This document shows positions 9,721 through 19,441 of a DNA stretch of 64,000 nucleotides, in pieces. Source of the DNA: Agromyces bracchium (GTDB taxonomy: Bacteria; Actinomycetota; Actinomycetes; Actinomycetales; Microbacteriaceae); assembly GCF_009709675.1 (NCBI RefSeq), contig NZ_WMLB01000001.1:56990-120989 (forward strand). Reading direction: 5' to 3'. The position numbers were made by a program, and so were the translations under genes. The notes under the pieces were generated by a model, which was not told the DNA's origin, did no database searches, and saw only the letters and a program-made list of their open reading frames with translations. Within the stretch, counting starts at the first letter, position 1. Each line of letters begins with the position of its first letter.

Positions 9721-10001
9721 ATGAGACGCGCTCCGACCGGAGGTCGGACGGCGGGTCGTCATCGCACGCTGTGGAGTTGCCAACCGCGAACCCGTGAGGG
9801 GTGCGCGGCCCTACAGGATACAACAGGACCGCCCCCGAGGGCATTCCGGATGCCGCGCCGGAATCGTTCATGTGGCTGTAACCCGCGGGGCTCCGCCAGC
9901 ACGTAGCGTCCCGGCATGGGACGTTCCGAGATCGCCTCTCCCCGAACGGGCACCGCCGCCCGCGCCGGGTCCGCCGCCGCACGCCGTCGCGCCGGAGACG
10001 C

Positions 10002-12197
10002 ATGATCGCGCGGGTCGATCCGTTCATCGGCACCGAAGCCGTCGACCTTCCCCCGCAGACGGGGCTGGCCGCGACGTGGTGGTGGCCGAAGCCGCAGGTG
10101 GGCAACACGCATCCCGGAGCCACCTTCCCGCTCGGCATGGTCTCCGCGTGCGCGTACTCGGGCGCGTACCCGACCGGGTACGGACGGTACGACCTCGCCA
10201 CGGAGGGCGTGCCGCCGATGATCCACAAGAGCGGCGTGGCATCCGGGTTCACGCACTTCCAGCAGTCGGGCACGGGTGCGATCCGCAAGTACTACAACTA
10301 CTTCCGGGTGACGCCGATGCTCGAGCCGCTCGACGTGCTCGGCCGCACGTGGGAGCTCCTCGAGGAGTCGGCGGAACCCGGGTACTACGCCGCGACGCTC
10401 GACTCCGGCATCCGCGCCGAGCTCACGGTCGGGCCGAAGTCGGCCGTGCACCGCTACACGTTCCCGAAGAACCAGAACGCGCGGATCGTCATCGACTTCT
10501 CGCTCGGCGGCCTGTCGATCCCGCACGGCGAGACCATCCCGCTCCGGGCGAAGCTCGAGCAGGTCGCGCCGGGCATCGCGCAGGGCGAGATCGTCGTAGA
10601 GGGCGCGCCGCTCGCGGTCTACATCGAGTGCGACGCGCACACCTGGCGGCAGATGCTCTGGTACGACCGGCGCTTGATGCCCGGCGGCACGCGCCTCGCG
10701 TTCGACCACATCCGGCCGACGACCCTGCGCCCGTTCGGGCTCATGTGGGCCGGCCCCAGCGAGCCCGGCCAGAGCATCGAGGTGCGCATCGGGTTCTCGC
10801 TGCGCGGCGTCGAGCAGGCGCGCGCGAACCTCCGCGCCGACGAGGGCACGGGTCCGGCACGGTTCCCGCACCGACGCGACCGCACCAAGAAGGCGTGGCG
10901 CAAGCACCTCAAGGCGATCACGGTCGACACTCCGTCGACCGAGCGCCAGACGGTGTTCTCGACGGCGCTCTACCACTCGCTGATCAAGCCCTGCCTCGCG
11001 CCCGAGGAGAGCCCGTTCTGGCCGACCGAGGGCCCCTTCGTGTTCGACCTCTGCACGATGTGGGACATCTACCGCACGCAGCTTCCGCTCATCACGACGC
11101 TGTTCCCCGAGCGCGCGGTCGAGCTCGCCAATGCACTGCTGACGATCTGCGAGGAGGAGGGCAACTTCCCGATCGGGTACCGGATGGCGCGCGGCAGCGA
11201 CCGGTTCTCCCGACAGGGCAGCGCGCTCGCGCAGACCTTCCTCGCCGACCTCTGCCAGCTGGGGCTTCCGGGCATCGACTGGGAGTGGGCGCTCGTGCAC
11301 ATGCACGCCGACCTCCGCCGCACCTACGGCGAGGACTTCCTGCTGCGCGGGCACGCGCACCCGATCAGCCACACGCTCGACCTCGCCTACGGCTACTGGT
11401 GCACCGCGAAGGTCGCGGCTCGCGTCGGCGACCGCGCGCTCGCCGAGGAGTTCACGTCGCTCGCGAGCCGATGGGTCAACGCGTTCGACGCGGAGACCGG
11501 GCTCCTGCGCGACTCCACGTTCTACGAAGGCAGCAGGTACAACTACTCGTTCCGGCTGGTCCACGACATGCGCCGTCGCATCGAGCTCTCCGGCGGCGAC
11601 GAGGGCTTCGTCGCCGCGCTCGACGCGTTCTTCGGGTTCGGCGCCGAGCCCGTGCGGCAGCCCGGCGTCGCGCCCGGTCTCGAGGAGCTCGCGGCCGGGT
11701 ACGCGCTCGGCCGCTTCGAGGGCCTCAACAACGAGCCCGACATGGAGGCGCCCTGGGCGTACCACTACGCCGGGCGCCCCGACCGGACGGCCGAGATCGT
11801 CCACGCGGCCGTGCACCAGCAGTTCGGCACCGGCCGCGGGGGCCTGCCGGGCAACGACGACTCGGGCGGCATCAGCTCCTGGTACGTCTGGGCGAGCCTC
11901 GGCCTGTTCCCCGTGGCCGGCCAGAACCTCTTCCTCGTCAACGCGCCCGCGTTCGCCGAGTCGGAGCTGCGCGTCGGCGGCGACGCGTTCCGCATCGAGA
12001 CCAGCGGGTTCGTCGAGCCGCGCCGCGACGGCCCCGCGCAGTACGTGCAGTCGGCCGAACTCAACGGCGATCCGCTCGAGCGCACCTGGCTGCGCGGCGA
12101 CGAGCTCCATCGAGGCGGCAGCCTGCTCCTCCGCCTCGGCCCCGAACCGAGCGAGTGGGGGCGGATGTCGCGGCCGCCCTCATCGCCGGAACGCTGA
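10002..12197 (+). CDS. GH92-like glycoside hydrolase (alpha-mannosidase-type)
   Basis: 731 aa, no signal peptide, so apparently cytoplasmic. GH92 features are visible: GNTHPGATFPLGMVSACAYSG near the N-terminus, GFTHFQQSGTGA, WDIYRTQLPLITTLFPERA in the (alpha/alpha)6 barrel and GNDDSGGISSWYVWASLGL followed by PVAG near the end, a GH92 hallmark with catalytic acid residues. GH92 enzymes are calcium-dependent exo-alpha-mannosidases. The absence of a secretion signal, unlike most GH92, is notable. A glycosyltransferase gene follows after 72 bp, suggesting joint handling of a glycoconjugate. Confidence 0.85.
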   Translation: MIARVDPFIGTEAVDLPPQTGLAATWWWPKPQVGNTHPGATFPLGMVSACAYSGAYPTGYGRYDLATEGVPPMIHKSGVASGFTHFQQSGTGAIRKYYNYFRVTPMLEPLDVLGRTWELLEESAEPGYYAATLDSGIRAELTVGPKSAVHRYTFPKNQNARIVIDFSLGGLSIPHGETIPLRAKLEQVAPGIAQGEIVVEGAPLAVYIECDAHTWRQMLWYDRRLMPGGTRLAFDHIRPTTLRPFGLMWAGPSEPGQSIEVRIGFSLRGVEQARANLRADEGTGPARFPHRRDRTKKAWRKHLKAITVDTPSTERQTVFSTALYHSLIKPCLAPEESPFWPTEGPFVFDLCTMWDIYRTQLPLITTLFPERAVELANALLTICEEEGNFPIGYRMARGSDRFSRQGSALAQTFLADLCQLGLPGIDWEWALVHMHADLRRTYGEDFLLRGHAHPISHTLDLAYGYWCTAKVAARVGDRALAEEFTSLASRWVNAFDAETGLLRDSTFYEGSRYNYSFRLVHDMRRRIELSGGDEGFVAALDAFFGFGAEPVRQPGVAPGLEELAAGYALGRFEGLNNEPDMEAPWAYHYAGRPDRTAEIVHAAVHQQFGTGRGGLPGNDDSGGISSWYVWASLGLFPVAGQNLFLVNAPAFAESELRVGGDAFRIETSGFVEPRRDGPAQYVQSAELNGDPLERTWLRGDELHRGGSLLLRLGPEPSEWGRMSRPPSSPER

Positions 12198-12269
12198 CCC
12201 CGCGGCATCCAGCCACCAGACCTGCCCGATCAGGACGCGCACCTCGCGCCCCACAGGAAAGGAGGAGCC

Positions 12270-13562
12270 ATGAACGCTCCGCCTCGGAACCGCCTCGTCA
12301 TCGTCAACCGCGCCGATCCGGTGATCTGCGGCCACTCGGTCGAGGGCCGCAACCTCGCCGAGGCCGCGCTGCAACGCGGGTTCGACGAGGTGCGCATCGT
12401 GACCTGGCCGATCGATCGGCTCGAGGCGGCGGGGCTGCCGCTGAAACCGCTGGATCGGATGCTGCCGTACAGTCCCGGCATCATCGTGGAGCGCCCGGAG
12501 CCCGTCGGCGACTACAAGGTGCCCGACGGGCGCTACCTCGCGGGCATCACCGGGCGGCTCGTCGAGCTCTTCACCGACGGTGTGCCGACGGTCTGCCTGT
12601 CGCTCTACCTCAGCCCGCACACGGTCGCGGTGACCGACGCGGTGCGCGCGGCGTGGAGCACCGGCCTTCCGGTGAACGTCACGACGATCGCCGAGGCGGT
12701 CGGGTCGGATGTCACGAACGTCGTGCGCTCGTGCGTCGAGGAGGGCCGCTTCGGCGCGGCCGCGCACATCCTCTCGAGCTACCTCGCGCAGGACCACTGC
12801 GTGGCGGTCTCGGAGTACACGCGCGAGCTCATCGTCGCCGCGGCCTCCGAGATCGACGCCTTCCACGGCACGCGCTTCGCCGAGCAGTGCCGCGACCGGA
12901 TCCGCATCTCGTACCCTGCGATCGACACCTCGCAGTACCTCGACCTCGACCCGGGGATCGTGCGCGGCGTGCTCGCCGCGCGCGGGCTCGAGCCCGACGG
13001 GTACGTGCTGTTCCTGTCGCGGCTGACGGAGGCGAAGGGCGTGGACGACCTCATCGCGGGGTACGAGCGGACGGCGGCGCACGGCCGGCTGAAGCTCGTG
13101 ATCGTCGGGCGCGGCCCGGCCGCCGAGAAGTTCCGCGCCCGTGCGGCCGCCTCACCCGTGGCCGACCGGATCGTGTTCCTCGACGACGTCGACGATGCGG
13201 AGAAGCCGTACCTGATGGCCGGGTGCGCGACCTACGTGCTGCCGAGCAAGCCGCGGCCCGAGTTCGTCGAGACCTTCGGCATCGCGCTCGCCGAGCAGAT
13301 GCTCGCGGGTGGCGGCACGGTGATCACGACCGACACCGGCGGCATCGGCGAGGCCGTGGGCGAACACGCGATCATCGTTCCGGTCGACGACCCCGACGCC
13401 ATCGCCGCGGCCATCGATCGCGCGCTCGCGCTCTCCCCGGAGGAGCGCGCGCACCGTGCCGAGCGGGCGCGGGCGTACGCGCTGCAGTTCGACCGCGGCG
13501 TCGTGTTCGAGCGACTGTTCGACGGGGCGGGGGTGCTGCCGGCGGCCGCCCTGCCGATATGA
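12270..13562 (+). CDS. Family 4-type glycosyltransferase
   Basis: 430 aa behind a very strong AGGAAAGGAGGAGCC site. The C-terminal GT-B half shows GYVLFLSRLTEAKGVDDLI, KLVIVGRGP, RIVFLDDVDD and the donor-binding EX7E-like stretch EFVETFGIALAEQMLAGGG, followed by VITTDTGGIGEAV. These are typical of retaining GT4 enzymes using nucleotide-sugar donors. The N-terminal acceptor half is less conserved. The neighbouring GH92-like hydrolase and acyltransferase suggest a glycan or glycolipid pathway; the product is unknown. Confidence 0.85.
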   Translation: MNAPPRNRLVIVNRADPVICGHSVEGRNLAEAALQRGFDEVRIVTWPIDRLEAAGLPLKPLDRMLPYSPGIIVERPEPVGDYKVPDGRYLAGITGRLVELFTDGVPTVCLSLYLSPHTVAVTDAVRAAWSTGLPVNVTTIAEAVGSDVTNVVRSCVEEGRFGAAAHILSSYLAQDHCVAVSEYTRELIVAAASEIDAFHGTRFAEQCRDRIRISYPAIDTSQYLDLDPGIVRGVLAARGLEPDGYVLFLSRLTEAKGVDDLIAGYERTAAHGRLKLVIVGRGPAAEKFRARAAASPVADRIVFLDDVDDAEKPYLMAGCATYVLPSKPRPEFVETFGIALAEQMLAGGGTVITTDTGGIGEAVGEHAIIVPVDDPDAIAAAIDRALALSPEERAHRAERARAYALQFDRGVVFERLFDGAGVLPAAALPI

Positions 13563-13607
13563 CATTCGGCCCTCCGACGCCGGTGCTCCGCGGCCGAGAC
13601 TGGAGGG

Positions 13608-14798
13608 GTGCCATCGGGAGGCGGGGCGACCGATCACGGCGACGTCCGCGCATCGGCGACCGAGCAGTGGGCCTCGAGGCGTCGGCTCTACGTCGACAAC
13701 CTCAAGGTCATCCTGATCGCGGCGGTCATCGCCGGCCATGCGGTGCTCGGGTACGCGCCCCTCGACTCGTGGTCGTACGCCGATGTCCGCGAGGTCTCGC
13801 TCTCCTCCGTGACCGGGATCGTCCTGCTGGTGCTGGCGGCCCCCTTCGGGCTGCTCGTGATTCCGCTGCTGTTCCTGATCGCCGGACTCCTGACCGCGCC
13901 ATCCGTTGAACGCAAGGGCAGCCGGCGCTTCGCGACGGACCGCCTGCTGCGCCTCGGGGTGCCGTTCGCGGTGTTCGCGCTGCTGATGTGGCCGGCGCTC
14001 GAGTACGCGCTCTTCCGATGGCTCGGAGCGGCACCCGATCCGTGGACCTACCTGCTCGCCGAGCGCAGCCTGGACACCGGAGTGCTCTGGTTCGTGGGCG
14101 CGCTGCTCGTCTTCTCGCTCACCTACGCGGGCTGGGCCCGCGCTCGGCGCGGAGCCCCGGCCCCGAGGCGGCGCGGCGGGATCCGGATCGGCCACCTGTT
14201 CGCACTGGCCGGGGCGGCGACCGTCGCCACGTTCCTGGTTCGCCTGGTCGTCCCGTTCGAGGAGGACAACTGGTTCATCGACCTGAACATCTGGGAGTGG
14301 CCGGCGTGCGCGGCCGTGTTCGGGCTCGGCATCGTCGCGGCACGCGAGGACTGGCTGAGCGCCGTTCCCGATCGGCTCGGTCGGCAGAGCCGCACCGTCA
14401 CGCTCGCCGCCGTCGGTGCTGCGGGGCTGCTCGCGCTCGCCATGCTCCTCCTCGGCCTCCCCGTCGACCTGATCTGGGGCGGATGGCACTGGCCGGCGCT
14501 CGCGTTCGCGGCGGGCGAGGTCACGCTCTCCGTGTTCGGGCCGGTCTGGCTTCTCGCGGTGGCGCAACGCCACCTCGATCGCCGCATCGCCATCGCCGGG
14601 CCGGTCGCGCGGCGAAGCGCCTACGGCGCGTTCATGCTGCAGGGTCCGGTCCTGATCGGGCTGGCGCTCGCGCTTCGCCCCGTACCCGTGCCGGCGGAGG
14701 TCAAGGCGATGCTCGTCGCCGTTGCAGGCGTCACGTGCTCGTTCGTCCTCTCCCGGCTGCTCATCGAGCGGGTGCCCGGCGTCGCGCGCGTCCTGTGA
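13608..14798 (+). CDS. Acyltransferase family 3 membrane protein
   Basis: 396 aa from a GTG. The family pattern is present: RRLYVDNLKVILIAAVIAGHAVLGY, with the catalytic-type His in the first membrane segment, PLLFLIAGLL, and KGSRRFATDRLLRLGVPFAVF. About ten membrane segments follow. Such integral-membrane enzymes O-acylate sugars or other cell-surface molecules. It lies 45 bp after the glycosyltransferase gene on the same strand, so an operon acting on the same glycan is plausible. Confidence 0.82.
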   Translation: MPSGGGATDHGDVRASATEQWASRRRLYVDNLKVILIAAVIAGHAVLGYAPLDSWSYADVREVSLSSVTGIVLLVLAAPFGLLVIPLLFLIAGLLTAPSVERKGSRRFATDRLLRLGVPFAVFALLMWPALEYALFRWLGAAPDPWTYLLAERSLDTGVLWFVGALLVFSLTYAGWARARRGAPAPRRRGGIRIGHLFALAGAATVATFLVRLVVPFEEDNWFIDLNIWEWPACAAVFGLGIVAAREDWLSAVPDRLGRQSRTVTLAAVGAAGLLALAMLLLGLPVDLIWGGWHWPALAFAAGEVTLSVFGPVWLLAVAQRHLDRRIAIAGPVARRSAYGAFMLQGPVLIGLALALRPVPVPAEVKAMLVAVAGVTCSFVLSRLLIERVPGVARVL

Positions 14799-14890
14799 TG
14801 CGACGCCCGTAGGCTGAGGGCGATCACCAGCGGCGGCCTCGACGACGGCGCATCGACGCGCACCGGTCGCCGCGACGAGAGGGGAACCGC

Positions 14891-15553
14891 ATGCCGACCA
14901 CCATCGCCGTCACCGGTCGCGCCGAGGAGCGCGTCGACCCCGAACTCGGCGCGGTCTCGCTCACGGTCGCGGCGAACGGCGCCGACCGCGACCGTGTCCT
15001 CGCCTCGGTCGGCGAAACGCACGAGCGGGTGCTCGCCGCGATCCGCGACCTCGAGTCCGCCGGTGCGCTCGAGTCGTGGTCGGCCGGACAGCTTCGCGTC
15101 TGGTCGCACCGCCCGTGGAACGACCAGGGCCGTCAGCTGCCGCTCGTGCACCAGGCCTCCGCCGACGTCGAGGTCGTCTTCCGCGACCTCGACGCGCTCG
15201 GCGCCTGGGTCGGGCCGATCTCCGCGACCGCGGACGTCACGGTCCAGGGCATCGACTGGCGGCTGACGGATGCCACGCGGGCGCGCGTCCAGGAGGCCGC
15301 GCAGCGCACGGCGGTCGCCGACGCCGTTCGCAAGGCAGCCGTGTACGCCGAGGCGCTCGGGCTCGGCACGCCGGCGCCGACGGAACTCGCCGACCACGGC
15401 ATGCTTCACGCGCAACCGATCCCGCGGGCGCACAAGGCGGTCGCGATGCGGGCGATGGCGATGGACGCCGCGGACGCCGGGCCGACGCCGGAGTTCGCTC
15501 CGGCGAAGCTCGTGGTCGAGGCATCCGTCGACGCTCGGTTCACCGCAGGCTGA
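14891..15553 (+). CDS. SIMPL domain-containing protein (DUF541)
   Basis: 220 aa behind AGAGGGGAACCGC. The SIMPL pattern is visible: the opening TTIAVTGRAEERVDPELGAVSLTV, a central VVFRDLDALGAWVGPIS and ALGLGTPAPTELAD, and a final PAKLVVEASVDARFTAG strand. No signal peptide is present, so it appears cytoplasmic, unlike many family members. The molecular function of the family is uncertain. It is monocistronic, convergent with the phosphatase gene. Confidence 0.78.
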   Translation: MPTTIAVTGRAEERVDPELGAVSLTVAANGADRDRVLASVGETHERVLAAIRDLESAGALESWSAGQLRVWSHRPWNDQGRQLPLVHQASADVEVVFRDLDALGAWVGPISATADVTVQGIDWRLTDATRARVQEAAQRTAVADAVRKAAVYAEALGLGTPAPTELADHGMLHAQPIPRAHKAVAMRAMAMDAADAGPTPEFAPAKLVVEASVDARFTAG

Positions 15554-15593
15554 CGCAGCCGAGGGCCGGCGCGGGCCGGCGGCGCGGGCCGGC

Positions 15594-16331
15594 TCAGTCG
15601 CGCTCGATGAGCCACGCCTCGAGCGCGGCCAGCTCGTCGTGGCCGAGGCCCGACGCGACGAGGTACTCGCGAACGGATCCGTGGCTCCGCTCCACCTCGT
15701 CGAGCGCGGATTCGAGCGCCTCGCGCGGGCTGCCGCCCATGAGGATGCGGAGCTCGGGGGTGTCGGGCACGCCGTAGCGGCCGATGAGCTCGACCATCTC
15801 CTCGAGCCACTCGCCCGCGAGGTGCCCCTCGGTGAGCGCGTAGTCGACGATCACGGCCTCGCGCTCGACGCCGGCGGCGAGCAGGGCGAGCGCGACCACG
15901 ATGCCCGTGCGGTCCTTGCCCGCGGTGCAGTGCACGACGACCGCGCGGTCGCCTGCACTCGAGATCTCGCGCAGCGCCTCGACCACGACGGCCGAGTGCG
16001 TGGTGACGATCCGGTGGTAGAGCGCCTCGAGCGAGATGCCGCGCCCGTTCTGCGACGCGCCGGAGCCCTCGAACACCGGCAGCCGCAGCACCTCGACGTC
16101 GAGCCCGACGAGGTCGTCGGGCATGGCCCGCGCCTCGTTGTCGTCGCGGAGGTCGACGATCACGCCGACTTCGAGCCGGCGGAGCGCATCGCGCCCGTCG
16201 TCGCCGAGCCGGTGCAGCCCGTCGGAGCGGAAGAGTCGGCCCGCGCGGACGGTGCCGCTGCGCGCGGGAAGCCCGCCCACGTCGCGGAAGTTGTACGTGC
16301 CCGGCACCGGGATGCGCGTCGAGATCTCCAC
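15594..16331 (-). CDS. Tyrosine-protein phosphatase (PtpB/MptpB-like)
   Basis: 245 aa. The N-terminus NFRDVGGLPARSGTVRAGRLFRSDGL is characteristic of the bacterial lipid/protein phosphatases related to MptpB, and the P-loop HCTAGKDRTG (134-143) contains nucleophile Cys135 and Arg141. A lysine in the P-loop (AGKDR) is typical of this group, which can also act on phosphoinositides or phosphoserine. No signal peptide is seen. It ends beside the convergent SIMPL gene, and smpB begins 45 bp upstream on the same strand. Confidence 0.88.
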   Translation of the reverse strand: MEISTRIPVPGTYNFRDVGGLPARSGTVRAGRLFRSDGLHRLGDDGRDALRRLEVGVIVDLRDDNEARAMPDDLVGLDVEVLRLPVFEGSGASQNGRGISLEALYHRIVTTHSAVVVEALREISSAGDRAVVVHCTAGKDRTGIVVALALLAAGVEREAVIVDYALTEGHLAGEWLEEMVELIGRYGVPDTPELRILMGGSPREALESALDEVERSHGSVREYLVASGLGHDELAALEAWLIERD

Positions 16332-16376
16332 GCGGCGGAGTCTAACCCGCCGCGCCGTCAGGCGGCTCCGAAGGCG

Positions 16377-16853
16377 CTACTCCCCCAGGTGCTTGCGGCT
16401 GGCCATGGCGCGATCGGCCTCGCGCTTGTCCTGTCGCTCGCGCAGCGCCTGCCGCTTGTCGTACTCGCGCTTGCCCTTGGCCACCGCGAGCTCGACCTTC
16501 GCGCGGCCGTCCTTGAAGTACAGCGACAGCGGGATGAGCGTGTAGCCGCCCTCCTTCGTCTTGTGGCTGATCTTCACGATCTCCTGCTTGTGCATCAGGA
16601 GCTTGCGCTTGCGTCGCGGCGCGTGGTTGTTCCACGTGCCCTCGGTGTACTCGGGGATGTGCACCGCGTCGAGCCAGATCTCGCCGCCGTCGATGAAGGC
16701 GTACCCGTCGACGAGCGACGCCCGGCCCTGCCGGAGCGACTTCACCTCGGTCCCCGAGAGCACGATGCCGGCCTCGTAGGTGTCCTCGATCAGGTAGTCG
16801 TGGCGCGCCTTGCGGTTGGTCGCCACGACCTTCTCACCGCGTTCCCTGGGCAC
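16377..16853 (-). CDS. smpB: SsrA-binding protein SmpB
   Basis: 158 aa from a GTG behind GAGGAG; usual family length. Conserved features are [39 protein letters not shown], the GEIWL strand and the basic tail ([23 protein letters not shown]) that enters the ribosomal mRNA channel. SmpB binds tmRNA and delivers it to stalled ribosomes. It is last in the prfB-ftsE-ftsX-smpB arrangement common in actinobacteria, and the tmRNA gene is about 7 kb to the left. Confidence 0.95.
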   Translation of the reverse strand: MPRERGEKVVATNRKARHDYLIEDTYEAGIVLSGTEVKSLRQGRASLVDGYAFIDGGEIWLDAVHIPEYTEGTWNNHAPRRKRKLLMHKQEIVKISHKTKEGGYTLIPLSLYFKDGRAKVELAVAKGKREYDKRQALRERQDKREADRAMASRKHLGE

Positions 16854-16883
16854 GGTCCACTCCTCGCTTCGATGACGGATGCC

Positions 16884-16899
16884 GCCGGCGATCGCCGGC
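16884..16899. repeat. 16-bp palindrome between ftsX and smpB
   Basis: GCCGGCGATCGCCGGC is a perfect palindrome in the 140-bp gap between the ftsX stop and smpB start. It could fold as a 6-bp stem with a GATC loop and weakly terminate ftsX transcripts. The same gap also repeats GCGACATCCGTCGCCGC twice (around 16925 and 16960). Confidence 0.45.
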
Positions 16900-16993
16900 A
16901 AGCCCTTCAGTCTAGCCGCGGTCGCGACATCCGTCGCCGCGGCCCGGCCCGGCCGGTTGCGACATCCGTCGCCGCCGCCGGACCGCGATCGGC

Positions 16994-17905
16994 TCAGACC
17001 CGCAGGTATCGCCGGATGGCGATCGCCGCCGACACCGCGGCGAGGAGCACCCCGACCGCGACGAGGAGCGGCACCACGAGCAACGCGTCGTCGAGCCCGA
17101 CGAACGTGAACGACAGCGAGTCGGCGAGGTAGCCCTGGACGAAGAAGGTCACGATCGCGACGACCGCGCCGCCCGCGAGCAGCGAGCCGAGGAGCCCCGC
17201 GAAGATGCCCTCGAGCACGAACGGCGTCTGGATGAAGCGGTTCGAGGCGCCGACGAGTCGCATGATGCCGAGCTCCTTCCGGCGCGAGAACGCCGAGAGC
17301 CGGATGGTCGTGGCGATGAGGAGCGCCGCGGCGACGAGCATGACCGCGGCGACCGCGATCGCCGTGTAGCTCGCGGCGTTCAGCACGTCGAAGATCTGGT
17401 CGAGGTAGCGGCGTTGGTCGACGACCTGCTCGACGCCCGACAGGCCGGCGAGGCTCTCGACGAGGACCGCCGACTGCGACGGGTCGGTGAGGTTCACCCA
17501 GAACGTCTCGTTGAGCACGTCGGGCGTGACGTAGTCGGCGGCGGGGGTGCCGGCGAACTGCTCCTGGAAGTTCGCGTAGGCCTGCTCGCGGTCCTCGAAG
17601 TAGTACTCGTCGATGAACGGCGCGAGCGTGTCGCCGCGGAGCTGCGCCTCGACGGCCTCCTTCTGCTCGGGTGTGGCCTCGCCGTCGACGCACCCCTCGG
17701 TCGTGGAGACCGCGGTGCAGAGGTACACGGCGACCTGCGCGCGGTCGTACCAGTAGCCGCGCATCTGCGCGATCTGCAGCTGCAGCAGCGCCGCGGTTCC
17801 GACGAACGTGAGCGAGACGAACGTCACGAGGACGACGGAGATGACCATGGTGGCGTTGCGGCGCAGGCCGTTCGCCGCCTCGGCGAGCACGAGACCGAAC
17901 CTCAC
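16994..17905 (-). CDS. ftsX: Cell-division protein FtsX
   Basis: 303 aa from a GTG overlapping the ftsE stop. One membrane segment (about 20-45), an extracellular domain with [13 protein letters not shown] and a disulfide-capable Cys pair, then three C-terminal segments. The motif [27 protein letters not shown] is the FtsX/MacB-type coupling helix that contacts the ATPase. With FtsE it controls peptidoglycan hydrolases of the NlpC/P60 type during division in actinobacteria. Confidence 0.95.
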   Translation of the reverse strand: MRFGLVLAEAANGLRRNATMVISVVLVTFVSLTFVGTAALLQLQIAQMRGYWYDRAQVAVYLCTAVSTTEGCVDGEATPEQKEAVEAQLRGDTLAPFIDEYYFEDREQAYANFQEQFAGTPAADYVTPDVLNETFWVNLTDPSQSAVLVESLAGLSGVEQVVDQRRYLDQIFDVLNAASYTAIAVAAVMLVAAALLIATTIRLSAFSRRKELGIMRLVGASNRFIQTPFVLEGIFAGLLGSLLAGGAVVAIVTFFVQGYLADSLSFTFVGLDDALLVVPLLVAVGVLLAAVSAAIAIRRYLRV

Positions 17906-19359
17906 TTGACCGGCCCCACTTCCTGGTCGTCGTCGCCGGCGCGCGGGCCGGCCGGGCTCCGCAGGCCGAGGCGCTCGGCGAGCGTGAGGTGCGCGGACTT
18001 CGCGCTCGCGGGCGCCGCCGGCCTGCCGGGCGGGCCGTCCCGACCGTCGCCGTCCGCGGCGTCGTCGGCGTCGCCGGAGGAGCCCCCGCCCTTCCGGGCC
18101 TTCGTCGTCAGCGGCTCGATCGGCATGGTCGCGGCCGCGGTGATCTCGGCGGCCTCGTCGGTGACCGCGTCGCGCGCCTCGGGCTCGATGTAGAGCGGCG
18201 GCGCCTCCTCCATGACCTTGCGGGTGACCTTGGGTGCGGCGACGCCGACGGTGCCCGTGTCCATCGCGGTGTCGACGGCCGCCTCCTCCGAGGCCTTCGT
18301 CGCCGACCCCGCCTTCGCGGCCGGGCGCTTCGCCGGACGCTTCTTCCCGGCCGCGGGTCGCTTCGCCGTGGTCGGCGCGGTCTCGGCGACGGATGCCGCG
18401 GCATCCGTCGTCTCGATCGGCACGGCGTCGCCCGACGACGCCCGCTCCGACTCGTGGAGCGCCTCCTCGGCCCGGATCGACGCGACGAGCGCATCGGCCG
18501 TCGCGTCATCCGTCGTCGAGGCGGCGATCGGAATCGTCTCGGCCTCGGCGCCGTCCGCGTCGCCGGAGGACTCCGCGCCGACCGCGGCGAGCGCGGCCGC
18601 GGCTCCGTCCGTCGCAACGGCATCGTCCGCCGGGATCGCGCCGACGACCGACGTGACAGGCGGTGCGAGCGTTCCGCCGACCGCGTAGCCCGCGCTGCGC
18701 TCGTCGCGCACCACCTCGCCCGAGCTCAGCTCGATCACGCGGCGCTGCATCTGGTCGACGATGCCGGCCTCGTGCGTGGCCATGACCACGGTCGTGCCGG
18801 ATGCGTTGATCCGCTCGAGCAGGGTCATGATGCCGGCGCTCGTGACCGGGTCGAGGTTGCCCGTGGGCTCGTCCGCGAGCAGGATCTGCGGCTTGTTGAC
18901 GATGGCTCGCGCGATCGCGACGCGCTGCTGCTCGCCGCCGGAGAGCTCATGCGGCATCCGCTTGCCCTTGCCGTCGAGGCCGACGAGCTTCAGCGTCTCG
19001 GGGACCGCGGTCTGGACGAAGCCGCGCGACTTGCCGATGACCCGCAGCGCGAACGCCACGTTCTCGAAGACGTTCTTGTTCGACAGCAGCCGGAAGTCCT
19101 GGAAGACAACGCCGAGGTTGCGGCGGAAGTACGGGACCTTGCGCGTCGAGATCGAGCGGAGGTCCTGTCCGAGCACGTGGATGCGACCCGCCGTCGGCCG
19201 GTCCTCCTTGAGGATCAGCCGGAGGAAGCTGGACTTGCCCGACCCCGAGGCGCCGACGAGGAACACGAACTCGCCGCGCAGGATCTCGACCGTGATGTCG
19301 TCGAGGGCGGGTCGGGTCTGCCCCGGGTAGGACTTGGTGACGGAATCGAAGCGGATCAT
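17902..19359 (-). CDS. ftsE: Cell-division ATP-binding protein FtsE with ~255-residue C-terminal extension
   Basis: 485 aa, about twice the ordinary ~229. Residues 1-225 are a complete FtsE: Walker [10 protein letters not shown] (Lys42), Q-loop VVFQDFR, signature LSGGEQQR (139-146), Walker [13 protein letters not shown] and [10 protein letters not shown]. From about residue 230 the chain becomes Ala/Asp/Glu-rich, contains a Lys/Arg/Pro-Ala run ([12 protein letters not shown] near 340), an [12 protein letters not shown] segment and ends with [15 protein letters not shown] before a charged tail. This looks disordered with short conserved islands, perhaps a divisome docking region. It is in frame and coupled to ftsX by GTGA, so it is not a read-through artefact of a second gene. 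Confidence 0.93.
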   Translation of the reverse strand: MIRFDSVTKSYPGQTRPALDDITVEILRGEFVFLVGASGSGKSSFLRLILKEDRPTAGRIHVLGQDLRSISTRKVPYFRRNLGVVFQDFRLLSNKNVFENVAFALRVIGKSRGFVQTAVPETLKLVGLDGKGKRMPHELSGGEQQRVAIARAIVNKPQILLADEPTGNLDPVTSAGIMTLLERINASGTTVVMATHEAGIVDQMQRRVIELSSGEVVRDERSAGYAVGGTLAPPVTSVVGAIPADDAVATDGAAAALAAVGAESSGDADGAEAETIPIAASTTDDATADALVASIRAEEALHESERASSGDAVPIETTDAAASVAETAPTTAKRPAAGKKRPAKRPAAKAGSATKASEEAAVDTAMDTGTVGVAAPKVTRKVMEEAPPLYIEPEARDAVTDEAAEITAAATMPIEPLTTKARKGGGSSGDADDAADGDGRDGPPGRPAAPASAKSAHLTLAERLGLRSPAGPRAGDDDQEVGPVK

Positions 19360-19441
19360 CGCGTTCGAGCGTAGGCCGCATCCGCGCGAAACGGGGCAGC
19401 GACACCGGAAAACGTCGCGCCGCGCCCCGGTGCCGGGCGGG

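Noticed and set aside
9721..10001. tmRNA promoter in the gap to the GH92 gene
   Set aside because: A weak TATCCT (complement of 9815-9820) lacks a convincing -35; nothing else supportable was seen in this 281-bp gap.
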